Shown in pieces: positions 46,701-59,100 of a stretch of 64,000 nt of DNA. This DNA is from Primulina eburnea (Eukaryota > Streptophyta > Magnoliopsida > Lamiales > Gesneriaceae). The notes under the pieces were generated by a model. It was not told the origin of the DNA and did no database searches. It was given only the letters and a program-made list of their open reading frames with translations. A program made the translations under genes and the position numbers. The stretch is taken from the NCBI RefSeq assembly GCF_022965805.1, contig NW_027331410.1, forward strand, positions 1 to 64,000. The letters are read 5' to 3'. Numbering within the stretch: the first letter of the stretch is position 1; the number at the start of each line of letters is the position of its first letter.

Positions 46701-48260
46701 CGCCTTGAGTCGAAAGGTATGTGCTCTTTCCTTGTCGACTATAGGTGTATCGAGTTTAGTAGAGGATTGTTGCTTGTCTGGATTGACATTTGATACAGAG
46801 AGTAGACCGTTGCGACTTGCTGCGATTCAGATTGAGCCAGATCTGATTTTAAGGATCAAAGAAGCACATAGAACTGATCCGAGCATTCAGAGATCGATGG
46901 ATATGGTCAGAGCTGGTCATATATCAGAGTATCAGGTTAGAGATTCTGTTCTGTATGTGAATAACCGCTTAGTAGTGCCAGAGATTTCAGATTTGAGACG
47001 ACAGATCATGTCGGAGGCACACTGTAGTTGGTTCAGCATTCATCATGGTGGCAGGAAGATGTATAACGACTTGAAGACACAATTCTGGTGGAAGCAGATG
47101 AAGACAGACATTGCAGAATTTGTGTCTAAGTGCTTGAATTGCCAGCAGGTGAAGGCAGAAAGAAAGAAGCCCGGAGGTTTACTTCAGAGTTTGTCTATTC
47201 CTGAATGGAAATGGGACCACATTTCCATGGATTTCGTGACGAAGTTACCTCGATCTTCGCGGGGCTGTGATTCGATTTGGGTCATCATTGATAGACTGAC
47301 CAAATCAGCTTGCTTTATTCCGTACAGAATGACCTATCGACACGATCAGATGGCAGAGTTGTATGTCAGAGAGGTCGTCAGATTGCACGGTGTGCCGAAG
47401 TCGATCGTATCAGATCGTGATCCACGATTCACTTCTCACTTTTGGCACAGCTTGCAACAGGCTTTGGGTACGACTTTACACCTGAGCACTGCTTATCATC
47501 CCCAGACAGACGGACAGTCAGAGCGAACTATCCAGACTTTAGAGGACATGCTGAGAGCTGTAGTACTAGATTTTGGTACTAGTTGGCAGGATTCATTGCC
47601 GTTGTGTGAGTTTTCATACAACAACAGCTATCAGACGAGCATAGAGATGGCACCGTTCGAAGCGTTATACGGAAAGAAGTGCAGATCTCCGTTGTACTGG
47701 GATGATATTTCTGAGGTACCAGAGTTGGGGCCTGATATGATTCGTGAGATGACCGAGAAAGTGAAGATCATTCAGAGGAGAATGAAGACAGCACAGGATA
47801 GGCAAGCGAAAAACGCCAATATCAGACGCAGACCGTTGGTATTTGAGCAAGGAGACCGAGTATTTTTAAAGATTTCACCTTTCAGAGACGTTGTCAGATT
47901 TGGCAAGCGTGGAAAGTTGTCTCCTAGATACGTCGGTCCGTATGAGATCCTTGAGAAGATTGGCGATCGAGCTTACAGACTTGCTCTTCCTCCTTCATTA
48001 TCTGGCATTCACGATGTTTTTCACGTGTCGATGTTGCGCAGATATATGCCAGATGATTCTCATGTCATTCAGCCTGAAGAAGCCGAGCTAGATCAGACTT
48101 TGAGCTATGTTGAGCGACCGATACAGATTCTTGATCGGAAAGAAAAACAGCTCAGAACGAAGACCATTCCGCTTGTGAAGGTGCAGTGGAGTCGTCATGG
48201 CATCGAAGAAGCAACCTGGGAGACAGAGTCTGAGTGAGACAGAAACATCCCGAACTATTC
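43730..48260 (+). pseudogene. Gag-pol polyprotein of element 2, multiply broken
   Basis: Starts MPPRR at 43730, with the same domain order as element 1: gag, CCHC ([14 protein letters not shown]), protease DTGAS near 44937, reverse transcriptase with FIDD near 45942, RNase H, integrase and a chromodomain-like end. Breaks: an in-frame TGA at 44192-44194 in gag; a one-base deletion at about 45704-45707, just before the reverse transcriptase core; an in-frame TAG at 45724-45726; and a one-base loss near 48232 that cuts the last residues of the chromodomain tail. The long open stretches are 44207-45700 and 45727-48237. By LTR age it is younger than element 1 yet more damaged, so it may have been mobilised in trans. 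It is non-functional as it stands. Confidence 0.9.
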
Positions 48261-48370
48261 ATATGATGTGAGTCTTCCTTTCAATTTTGATTATACTATG
48301 TTATATATATACTTGCATGATTACTTGCTTACGAGTTCGAGGACGAACTCCTGTCTAAGAGGGGGAGAAA

Positions 48371-50173
48371 TGTAAGGCTCGAGAATTATCAGCTGTTATG
48401 GATGTGAGATTCACAAGTTGGAGAATGCATGACATTTGAATTGAAATTGTGAGGTTTGGGCCGAAGCCATACCGCACCCGCGGTGTTAGAGATACAGCAC
48501 CCGCGGTGCATTGAAAAGAAATTGGTGAATTTGTGCGAAGCCACACCGCACCCGCGGTGCTAACAGAACCGCACCCGCGGTGGTGCAACTGCACCCGCGG
48601 TCATGCAAGGACCGCACCCGCGGTCCGAGAATTTCAGAAAATGCAAGGGCTGCCGTGAGCACAGCGCACCCGCGCTGCTAGTGTACCGCACCCGCGGTCG
48701 TGCGTGTCAAATGAAAAATAAACCACTTGTTCCTTGTCATGCATATATGATATGTGTCTTCTTTCCCTTCCATTTCAGAAACTGAGAGCCGAGAGAATGC
48801 TTAGGAGAAAGCTTCATGTCCTTTTTGATTTGAACTTATGATTTTGAAGAATTTAACCATCCGATTTTAGATACGACTTTGGTTTTGAACTCCTCTCATC
48901 ATTTGCTATTCAAGGATGTAAGTTTTGGTTATGTTCAGCATGTTTTAATATATATGTGTTGGGAGAATTCATGATTTTGTTAGAAATATGAGTTCTTGAT
49001 ATGTTGAGCAGTATAGAATCACAATCGGATTGATTTTCGGACACCGTATACTATTATTCGAAATTTCAGCATGTATGATGTTAAGATTGTACAGATTTCA
49101 GCTTATGTATTGAGGTGTTGATGAGATTATGAGTTGATGGTGATTGAGTATGTTATTGTGGGGTTATCGGTATCGAAAGAATTACGCCGTTACGCCGTCG
49201 AATTATATTGAAACCGATTTCAGCCTTGTATATTGAGTTGCTTGAGATGTATATGACTGAAGTGCACATTGTTTATGCCATTTCAGATTTGTATTGGCTA
49301 TTGTGAACTCGAGACTTCGACTACGACACCGACTATTCGACAAGAAAGTTATAATTCATGTGGTCACGGGATTGCACAACTCGATTCAGATTTGATACGA
49401 GTTTCCCTAAATCACATACTAGATTGTTATTACATTTGATTATGTAATGTCTTGTTTATTGATTTATATTCGAGTCCTAAGATAGGAGATATTGGCAGAT
49501 TGGCCAAAACTAGACGTTTCGGTGTATCGACGCATAGGAGCAGATTTGCTATATGTGTAGACCCTCGATACAGAGTTGACCGAAGTCTAGGAATAAGACG
49601 TACCGTTGCCCCGAGTGGTTGGGTAGGTGACAGACCGTCTTATTCACACCGGGATCCCTAGATTAGAAAAGAGTCGAGTCAAGATTTAAATGTTGAATAC
49701 AGATTTGTATTCTTCTACATGTTTAGATTTACATTCATGTTATTTGATATATGCTATGCATTTGTATATAATTATTACATTGCATGCATCCATGTTTTAT
49801 ACTGGGATATGTTCTCACCGGAGTTATCCGGCTGTTGTCGTGTCTGTATGTGTGCATGGCAACAGGTGGGGCAGGATCTGGGTCTCGAGCTAGATGAGAG
49901 ATGGATGATAGCGTGGAGATCTCGGGCATTGCAGATTACTAGTGTTTTATTGTGAAACTTGTACTACTCATGTTGGTAGTTGATATTTAAACACTAGTGT
50001 ATGGTTGTATTAAACAGACTGGTATGTATCTTATGTCGTTTAGTTAATATATAGACTTGTTATGCTTTAGTTATACATTTGAATTAATGTTAAAAGCAAA
50101 ATTTTGACCCACATTTTCGAACAAAGATCCAATTAAATCCCAAAAGAATTGAGTTAGAGCCCGGGTCCCCACA
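48371..50173 (+). repeat. 3' LTR of element 2
   Basis: Carries two extra copies of the ACCGCACCCGCGGT hairpin motif relative to the 5' LTR (array at 48472-48703), the main length difference between the two LTRs. Otherwise nearly identical to the 5' copy. Confidence 0.9.
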
Positions 50174-50183
50174 TTACAGGACC

Positions 50184-51365
50184 CAATAATATGACGTCGT
50201 TTATTTTCGCGTGTCAAACCAACCCATCAATATTGAATTGTAGTAGACGGTCGCCATGAGTTCCCCCAATAATATGAGCCGAAGTCATGGGAGTTCTACT
50301 CAATTCATATCATATGTCCGGTGGAAGTCACAGCTTTCCGGCGTACATGCCTCCCCAATAATATGAGCCAGACACTGTCCGCGGGTAGCGATCAACATGC
50401 AACCACGGTTGATGGAAGGCAAGGAAAAATTAAACTCTTTTAATTTTTACTTTTTCGGTTTGATATAAATTTTGAATCATATTCAAAATGAGAGATTTTG
50501 ATTTTAAAATTGTCTCATCATTTTATTTTAAAAATCGCGTGCCATGAATTTGTATGTTTGCCGGATTCATGCAACTATATTATCTAATAATATACATACA
50601 TGCATACTACTATATATCGCATATATCATAATACGACATTCAACAATAAATAAGGATGATCGATCGCCAACACTATTAGATCCATGTGAGCCATACATGG
50701 ATCCAGGTCCAAAACCTAGGTAAATGCAGGGATGCAAATGCAACAATTACAAAAGCTTCCAATATTTTACATGTCTTCATCTTGATCATCGGGCCCACCA
50801 TCTTCCAGTCTTGATCTCCCACTATTTCTAATAATTACATTTAAATAGCCATGTCACATAAGGGATACATCTCATGGGGTGGGAACGGGCCATAAACCAA
50901 GCCCACTTTAAAATATCAAATCTTAACAAAATGAATAAAACAATAAAATATCCTAACATACACCTAACACATTTGTCAAAGCTCTCGATCATCCTTCATG
51001 TATTTAATATCAAATATTAACATCAATTTAATTAATTGATAAATCATATATCTAATAATTTTATCACTAACCACCACAATTATTAAAAGATTTAATAAAT
51101 TAAATAAACTCCTTTATTTAATTTCCAATTAAATCAATAATAATTGATTTCTTGTAAAAACTCATTTTTACCATAAATAATTAAAATCATATTTTAATTA
51201 TTTATTTCACAAGAAAATTATTAATTTTCTAAAAATCAATTTCCAAAATAAAAATTGAACCAATTTTCAAAAATATCAATTCTACCCAAAAATTTGAAAA
51301 ATCAGAAAATTGCACCCTGGACCCAAACAATTCAAGCCCATAATCCAAAACGGTTCCCGAGATAT
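50184..51365 (-). mobile_element. Probable internal region of a LARD-like retroelement
   Basis: Noncoding sequence left of the LARD primer site. Three CC(C)AATAATATGA(G/C) repeats occur at about 50184-50370, followed by AT-rich DNA with no ORF. Its origin is inferred from its position inside the element whose LTR lies to the right. The left boundary is uncertain because the matching 3' LTR is absent. Confidence 0.4.
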
Positions 51366-51628
51366 TCCCGGGCAGCCGCCCCCGCTGCCCGAACGTTTCG
51401 GGCAGCCGCAAGGGCCCTGTGCGTGCAGGGCGCGCACAGGCGAGCGGCGCGCGGGAATCGCGCGCAGCGCGGCGGCACGCTGGGCGCGCAGCGGGCGGAC
51501 GTTCCGTACGCCGCGCGCGGCGGCGCGGACGCTCCGCACAGCGTGCGCTCGCGCAGCCGCGCGCTGTGCGGACGCTCCGCACAGCGCGCACGCAGGCGCG
51601 CACAGGGCGCTGCCCGGAACAGCCCCCA
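51366..51628. repeat. Extreme GC-rich, CpG-dense palindromic island
   Basis: About 260 bases of roughly 80% G+C inside very AT-rich DNA. It contains repeated GCGGACG(C/T)TCCG and CGCACAGCGCGC blocks and inverted pairs such as CGGGCAGCCGC/GCTGCCCG. It has long open frames in several phases, but these are the usual effect of high GC. It is part of the LARD-like internal region, just downstream of its primer binding site in element direction. Confidence 0.8.
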
Positions 51629-51764
51629 ATTTTTATTTTTATTTTTGGTTTCGAAAATCTGGAAAAATAAATTTATGGTGCATCAATTTTTTTGAAAATT
51701 TTTTTTGTGTGGTTAGAAACAAATTATTCAATATAATTTAAAATCATACGATTCAGAAAACCTG

Positions 51765-51776
51765 GCTCTGATACCA
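51765..51776 (-). other. Primer binding site of the LARD-like element
   Basis: GCTCTGATACCA on plus is the complement of TGGTATCAGAGC, the initiator-Met-tRNA primer site. It lies one base from the TG start of the adjacent LTR. Confidence 0.8.
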
Positions 51777-51777
51777 C

Positions 51778-53947
51778 TGTTGGATGTCGGTTTCTACACG
51801 CCCAAACGCAGCGAAAATTTTAAAAATTTTATTTATTTTGACAATCAAAATATATTTTGGGCGCTCGTATGATTTTATAATAAACATTCATAGGATGTTA
51901 AAGAATTATACCTTTGGTGAATAATTTCACGTGGCTCCAACTATTCCGGTGTTAGCGGATATAGCTCTTGTTGAAAATCCCTACGAACTTTCTTCGATCT
52001 CCTTATATCAAGTCCACGACCAGAAGATTTGATCCTCTTCCAAATAGCACTAGAATATTTGGAAGATATTTTGCGCATGAGAGAAAATAATTGAGAGACG
52101 GCTCAAACTTTTATTCTTTTTCTTGGCCGAGAAATATTTTGGGAGAATTGTTCAATTGTGATTCTCGAAAAATCCCAAATCCATGAATTGGAGGCTACCC
52201 TTTTATTCTAGATAATTGCATGCCATTAGAATAAAATATTCTAATTATCTTTCTAATCTATTATTTACTTAATTAATCCAATTAATTAAGTAAATTTAAG
52301 ATTCTAAAATGCATGCCTTATCAAATACAATCTCGATGCATATCTTATGGTGGCTAGGTTTTTAGGTCTCCCATTTAAATAAAACATCTATGGCCTAATT
52401 ACCATAATAAAATAATTGGACCCATTTAATTAACATTAATGAGCTTAATTAATTAATTGGACTAGTCCAACTAGTTTAATTAATTAATCAAAGTCCATTA
52501 AACTTTAATTATTTAATATATTGGATTTGTACTCCTACAAGCCCATTAAATATATTACCCACCATATTTAATTTATTATTTAATAAACTCAACCTTTGAG
52601 CTTTAATAAATTAAATACATTATAAATTCAACATTTGAATTTATTATTTAAATTACAAATTCAACTCCTTGAATTTTTATCACCTCCCAAATTTAATATT
52701 TAATAAACCCAACATTTCAGTTTAATAAATTAAATTCTCATTTTTTTATAAATTCAACACCTTGAATTTATTCTCTCAAAATTTAATTATCATAAATTCA
52801 ACTCCTTGAATTTACTATATAATATAAATTCAACTCCTTGAATTTATTCTCTCAACGAGAACAAACGATCCAGTGCTTGTGTGACCCTCAATGGTTCAGG
52901 GATACAGCTAGCCGTGGGTTCACAACTCTTTGTGATTCAGGACATAATCCTTTATTCGGGCTTACCCTAGTTAGCCCCATTCTTTTCATCAACACTTTGA
53001 TCAAGAATGTCAGAACTCATTTCTGATTGCACCCATCGGATCATGGTAAGAGCGTCTAGTAGCATCGCCCCATGATCCCCTAGGTATCACTGATAGTGCC
53101 TGCAAGAACCAGTCGATTATGATTAACGTACAGTACGGTCCCTTCATCTCATATATCCCGATTGAATCTGCAACCATTGGTTCATCGAGGGTTGCATATT
53201 AATTCGATAACTATGTGATAACTATAATAGTGGCATCGCGTGTACTATTTGAGAACTATTTCTCTAACGTACATCTCATACTCTGGCCAGAGATTCCATG
53301 CACTATTATTTCATTAGATCACACAAGATATCCACACCCGTAGGTGAGCGGTGAATCCCCGACTACAATGCACTGGCTCCTATATGTGTCGCGACTGTAC
53401 CCAACCTCGCCACCTGATGACTCTTCTGGAGTCGGTAAACGAGTCAAAGCACAGCCCTAGCATATAGAGCCTCAGTGTTGTCCCGGGTCATAAGGACTAA
53501 TGGTGTACAATCATAACCACGGACTTATCCTCTCGATGAATGATAACAACTTGGAAAGTCCGAGGGAGGGTTGTTCGGTATAATCATCATATGACTACCC
53601 ATCTGTATGTTTGGACATCTCTATGCCCTTACCAAGAAACGCAGTACACAACATCACAGATGCTAGTCTCGAGCTCAAGCGACCTTTATCCATGTTTTAG
53701 GCGGCTGAATCGACTAGTAACGAATTTAGAATATGCAGTGTTTACAAATGAGTTTCAACATCGAATTACGATTCATTTGTATTAAAGCATAATCAAGGAC
53801 TTTATCTATGCTGCTTGCATGGGTATACAGATAAAGTATAACGAAGACCATAAAAAGTTAAATTATATTAAAATAAAGATTGTTTATTTCACTTGAGTCA
53901 ATAAATTCCCTAGCCAACCGTTGGCTTGCAGAGCATCTACTCTTACA
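51778..53947 (-). mobile_element. LTR of a non-autonomous LARD-like retroelement
   Basis: About 2.17 kb, beginning TGTTGGATGTCGG and ending CATCTACTCTTACA, with TG...CA termini. A primer site adjoins its left end, so this is the 5' LTR of a minus-strand element. The sequence is noncoding with stretches that I recall as conserved among plant LARD-type LTRs. No gag-pol is present anywhere to the left, and I find no second LTR, so the element is truncated or was disrupted. The base context after the end is GACAC; a matching GACAC at 50371-50375 followed by TG could be the other target copy, but this is weak. Confidence 0.65.
52585..52850. repeat. Array of short perfect hairpins in the LARD LTR
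   Basis: AAATTCAACTCCTTGAATTT and close variants (loops CTCC, CACC, CATT) recur at about 52622, 52655, 52748, 52793 and 52826. Each is an 8-bp inverted repeat with a short loop. A related AACTCAACCTTTGAGCTT lies near 52587. The spacers are AT-rich with TTTAATAAATTAAAT-type words. Confidence 0.8.
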
Positions 53948-54735
<788 letters not shown>

Positions 54736-54740
54736 TCTAA

Positions 54741-55600
54741 ATGGGTGACAATAGTCAAAACTCACAAAATCGACCTCGATTTGTTTCTTCTACACAATAT
54801 CCACCACAGTTTTCAAATCGGCCATTTGTTTCAAATTTTCATGGTTATGAAAATCCTTCGAATCATCCAAATTGCTCCTCCGAGCTCCATATCCACTGCA
54901 CAAGCTGTCCATGACTCAAACCGAGAATTTCATGATTACATCCGAAGAATTTCGAACTACTTAACTCTCAAGTATATCATCAACTTTATGCCGACTTAGT
55001 TGAGCATATTTGAACAGAGTACACAACAAATTGTGAAGTCACTTTATCACAAATTTCAAAATATTTGATTTATATGTCGTAACTGTGTTTTCATATGTTG
55101 TACGTTTTCATTCAAATTATTAATAACTTTTTAAATTTAAATAAATGAAACTCATAAAATAATAAATAAAACTATTAAATCTTAATTAATTATTAATCAA
55201 TAATATTATGTTATTTTAAATAATTATAATTTATAAGTTTAAAAAATGACAGTAAAGAGCTCAATCCAACTGTTCTTTTATTTTTTAATAATATTTTAAT
55301 TAATATTGAAATTAAGTTATTTTTAAAATAATAATACTATTTATTTTCAATGATATTTATTATAAATTTTTAAACAAAATTAGAAAAATATTTAATTAAT
55401 ATAAAATAAAAGAAGTGAATAAGTGAACAACGAGACTCATAAATAATGAAAGTTGATATTAAATGAATGTGAGTGTGTATTAATAATGAGAAGATGTTAA
55501 TATAATGATTATGTGGCTCATAAATCTCATACTTTTCGAAGATATGGAAGGCTAATAATATAAATTAATGACTACGGATACAGATGCCCTAAAAAAATAT
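54741..55600 (+). mobile_element. Probable PIF/Harbinger deletion derivative
   Basis: From the ATG at 54741 a frame reads MGDNSQNSQNRPRFVSSTQ then PPQFSNRPFVSNFHGYENPS before a stop. This Asn/Pro/Gln-rich start is the style of the Myb/SANT-like ORF1 of plant PIF/Harbinger elements. Shortly after, a different frame gives QLYADLVEHI (about 54983-55012), like the end of the Harbinger transposase (…LRADLVEHIW). The middle of both genes is missing. The right end ...GATACAGATGCCCT at about 55578-55592 would be an inverted GGGCATCTGTATC terminus, but the matching left terminus was not found. This looks like an internally deleted, non-autonomous copy; the call is tentative. Confidence 0.35.
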
Positions 55601-56168
55601 TACAAAAATATTATAGGCGTCTGATTTAATTTTTTTTATACAAAATATTTTTTCTAATAATGTAAAAATGACTATATTAACCGAACATGTTCAATGAAAT
55701 AGAGCGAACCGATTTTTTTTTAAATCGGTCGAAATTCGATAGTTATTTTTCAACAAATTTTAAAATTTTTTAAAAATACAAAAAGTATTTTGTAATATTT
55801 GTTTATTTACTAGTTTGTTTTTTATTTTTATTTTTATATTTTTAAATTCTGACATTAAATCCACGAATTCACAATTTTTAGCCTTGGGCCTGGTTACGAA
55901 ATGAGGCCCAATTCAAATACCTCTCCCAGAACTCCAATCGGCCCGTCGTTTTCAGTTCACGTCCCACCGACGCATCCAACGGCCAGAAATCGCTCCACCT
56001 GATACGCTTATAAATCGCAAGCCCTAAACCTCCATTATTCTCCTCTGTCTTCTCCGCTGCTGCGTCTGATCGATACACCCTCCCCCTGAAGCAGCGGAAC
56101 TCAATCAATCACTCTAACACACAGCGTACACACGCACATATACATACATACCGGTGTACGTATAGTCT
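55601..56168 (+). promoter_or_regulatory. Upstream region and 5' UTR of the RH7 gene
   Basis: AT-rich DNA to about 55870, then a C-rich segment containing GGCCCAATT-type words (55883, 55907) and CGCAAGCCCTAAACC near 56017. GGCCCA and AAACCCTA-like (telo-box/site II) motifs are typical of plant ribosome-biogenesis and translation gene promoters, which suits RH7. The leader ends at tandem ATGs. Confidence 0.5.
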
Positions 56169-59100
56169 ATGATGCCTTCCGTGGTTGTGGCGGAGTCTCC
56201 ATCATCCGAGAAGAAGCTGAAGATGAAAAAGGCTGAAGCTTGCTCTGTTGAGGAGGATTTTGTGGAGAAAAATAGCAAGAAAGAGAAAAGGTCGAGCAAA
56301 AAGACTAAACTAACCTCCGAGCCTGATCCAGACGATTCGAATTCCAATAAGCATTTGAAAAAGAGCAAAGAAAAGAAGCGAAAGGCATTGGAAACTGGCG
56401 AAGATGATGATTACGAGGAGAGGAGCGAGACCAGTATGGAGATTGGCGAGCCGATTAATGATTTAGGTAATAAGAAAAAGAGGATGAAATTGAAAGAGGA
56501 GGAGAATCCCAATGCGGTGTCTAATTTCCGGATATCGAAGCCGTTGAGGGAGGCTTTGAAGGTTAAGGGGATTGAATCGCTGTTTCCTATTCAGGCGATG
56601 ACGTTCAATACTGTTCTTGATGGTTCGGATTTGGTTGGAAGGGCACGCACTGGTCAGGTTAGGGTTTTTTTGGGTTTAATAAGGATTCGTTTTTTTTTTT
56701 TGCTAATTGATGTTTATTTCCTAAATTTTTATTTGATTTCCCATGATGGTTGAATTCACATCGGAGGTTTTTCTATCGATGGAATATTCTCCAGCGACAT
56801 GATGAACGAATGATGTTAGTAGCTTGTTTTTATTAGAGATGTCTTTTTTTGTGAAACAGTGGCTTTGTTAGTGTTCGTTGTTCTCTGTGAATGAAAAAAT
56901 TTGAGTATTTGAGCTGGTATAATTGAGTTGATGTAATCGGTAAATTACTATCTATTGAACTTTATCTGGAGTAACTTCTCAATGAACGTGGATGTAGGTT
57001 GTCAGTGATCAATCATTCGTCTGTGTAACTATTATTGAAATCCATATATTTCTGATGCTAATTGTTCGATTCTAGTCTCTCCTGATTCTGGTGGGAAACT
57101 GTTTCATCTCTGAATAAACAAATAGATATGATTTAACTCCCTTATATTTAATGAAAGTTTTATGCATTGATTATGCATTCCACATCTTTAACTCTAAAAG
57201 TATGATAACAGGGGAAAACATTGGCATTTGTCTTGCCCATATTGGAGTCGTTGACAAATGGGCCTGCAAAAGCATCCCGGAAGACTGGATATGGAAGGAC
57301 ACCTAGTGTTCTTGTGCTTTTACCCACTAGAGAATTGGCCACACAGGTATTTATCTTCTATATTCGGGTATATGTTAATTTTGTGAAGAAATGTACACAA
57401 TAATACTTCCTTATTTCCTTACTTTATTCAAAAGAAGTTACAAAAATACATGATTTTAATATTATCCTTCCAAGAGACATTGGTTTATCACAGATTATAT
57501 TTTCATGATGGTTAACGTCTTAATGTTCTTTTAAAGTTTATTGCTATCGCACAAAAAAATTGTTATTTGTCCTCTCTTTTCAATTTTGCTATATGGAATC
57601 CTGAATCCAAGTTTTGAACACATATTCCAGGTTCCAATACAATATCTCCAATTTTCTTTTTCTTTTTCGAGATTCTTCTGATTATCATCGTCTTATACAT
57701 TTTCTGGTCCCTACATTTCTTTCTTAATATGATCTTAGGTGTTTTCTGACTTTGAAGCGTATGGTGGGGCATTAGGGTTGAATTCATGTTGCCTGTATGG
57801 GGGTTCTCCCTACCAGCCACAACAAATTCAATTGAAAAGAGGTGTCGATATTGTTGTTGGCACTCCTGGTCGTATCAAGGTATACTTTATTTAATGCAAC
57901 TTTCCTCTCACTGTTTGATGGACAATTTTATACAGTTTATAAATAGACGGTGAGTTTTGGAATTTATCCTGCAGGATCACATAGAGAGGGGAAATATTGA
58001 TCTCAGGGCACTAAAGTTCCGAGTACTTGATGAGGCTGATGAAATGTTGAGGATGGGTTTTGTTGAAGATGTTGAACTTATTCTAGGTATGTTGATTGGC
58101 AAAATTTATTTCTATTTCTCCTTCTGCCACATCATTGATTGGGCATTTGCATTTGTGTGTTGGATGTGACCTTGTCTTCATTTATAGACTTCTTCAGTGT
58201 ACTTCGTTTCATTCTTAATCTTAACTTAGTTTTGTTCTTAATCTTATGTGATTATAATTCCTTTTCATTATAAATTTGAAGGTAAGGTAGAAGATGCAAG
58301 CAAAGTCCAAACTCTCCTCTTTAGCGCCACTCTACCAGACTGGGTGAAACAAGTAAGCTTTTCTTGTATTTCTTTGTTTTATTTTTTTCATTCTTCTGGG
58401 TTTCCTTGAAGCAGAAGATGCAATGATAATTTTGTTATTCGAAACTTCGTTTTAGTTAGTTGTCCTTCTCATTTTCTGAATGAAACCTGTATTTGTGATA
58501 TTAGATTGCAGCTAAATTTTTAAAACCTGATAAGAAGACCACTGACCTTGTTGGAAATGAGAAAATGAAGGCTAGCACTAGTGTGAGGCATATTGTTCTT
58601 CCTTGCTCTAGTTCTGCCAGATCCCAGCTTATTCCTGATATCATTCGCTGCTACAGTAGGTTGGTTTGCTTCTGTAAACTGCATTCAATGATTTTACATG
58701 ATTTTCGAAATTTAGTTGTTTTGTATGGTCGTCCTCGTTCCTATCTATTTCTTGTCTCATCTTATTATCCGCTCACCAATTTTCCATGGAATTATTTCTA
58801 TAGTGGAGGTCGCACTATTATTTTCACCGAGACTAAGGACTCAGCTTCTACACTAGCTGGAGTACTGCCTGGAGCACGAGCTTTGCATGGGGACATACAA
58901 CAGGCGACACGGGAAGTAAGATGTTATCCTCGTGCACTAATGTGTCCTATCTTCTTTGGTTAATAAAGAAAAAGAATTGGTTTAAAGTGTGTTCTCTCTT
59001 GTCATTTTATTTTACTCAATGTGTAGAAATGGTCTACTATAATGAGTTTATTGTTCATGTCTAACCTAACAACACCTCTAATTTTTTAGCATTTTGATTG

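Larger units (their letters stand above)
41715..50173 (+). mobile_element. Ty3/Gypsy chromovirus (Tekay/Del type), element 2
   Basis: A complete plus-strand element with LTRs 41715-43474 (1,760 bp) and 48371-50173 (1,803 bp), both starting TGTAAGGCTCGAG and ending GGGTCCCCACA. The primer site TGGTATCAGAGC is at 43480-43491, and the polypurine tract AAGAGGGGGAGAAA is at 48357-48370. The flanking 5-bp duplication TTACA (41710-41714, 50174-50178) is also the last five bases of element 1's LTR. The LTRs differ by about ten substitutions plus a roughly 43-bp repeat-number difference, so this insertion is younger than element 1, in agreement with the nesting. Confidence 0.95.

Noticed and set aside
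51229..51741. Overlapping Arg/Ala-rich open frames on both strands of the GC island
   Set aside because: High GC removes stop codons in every frame; the products are low-complexity and the region is part of a noncoding retroelement.
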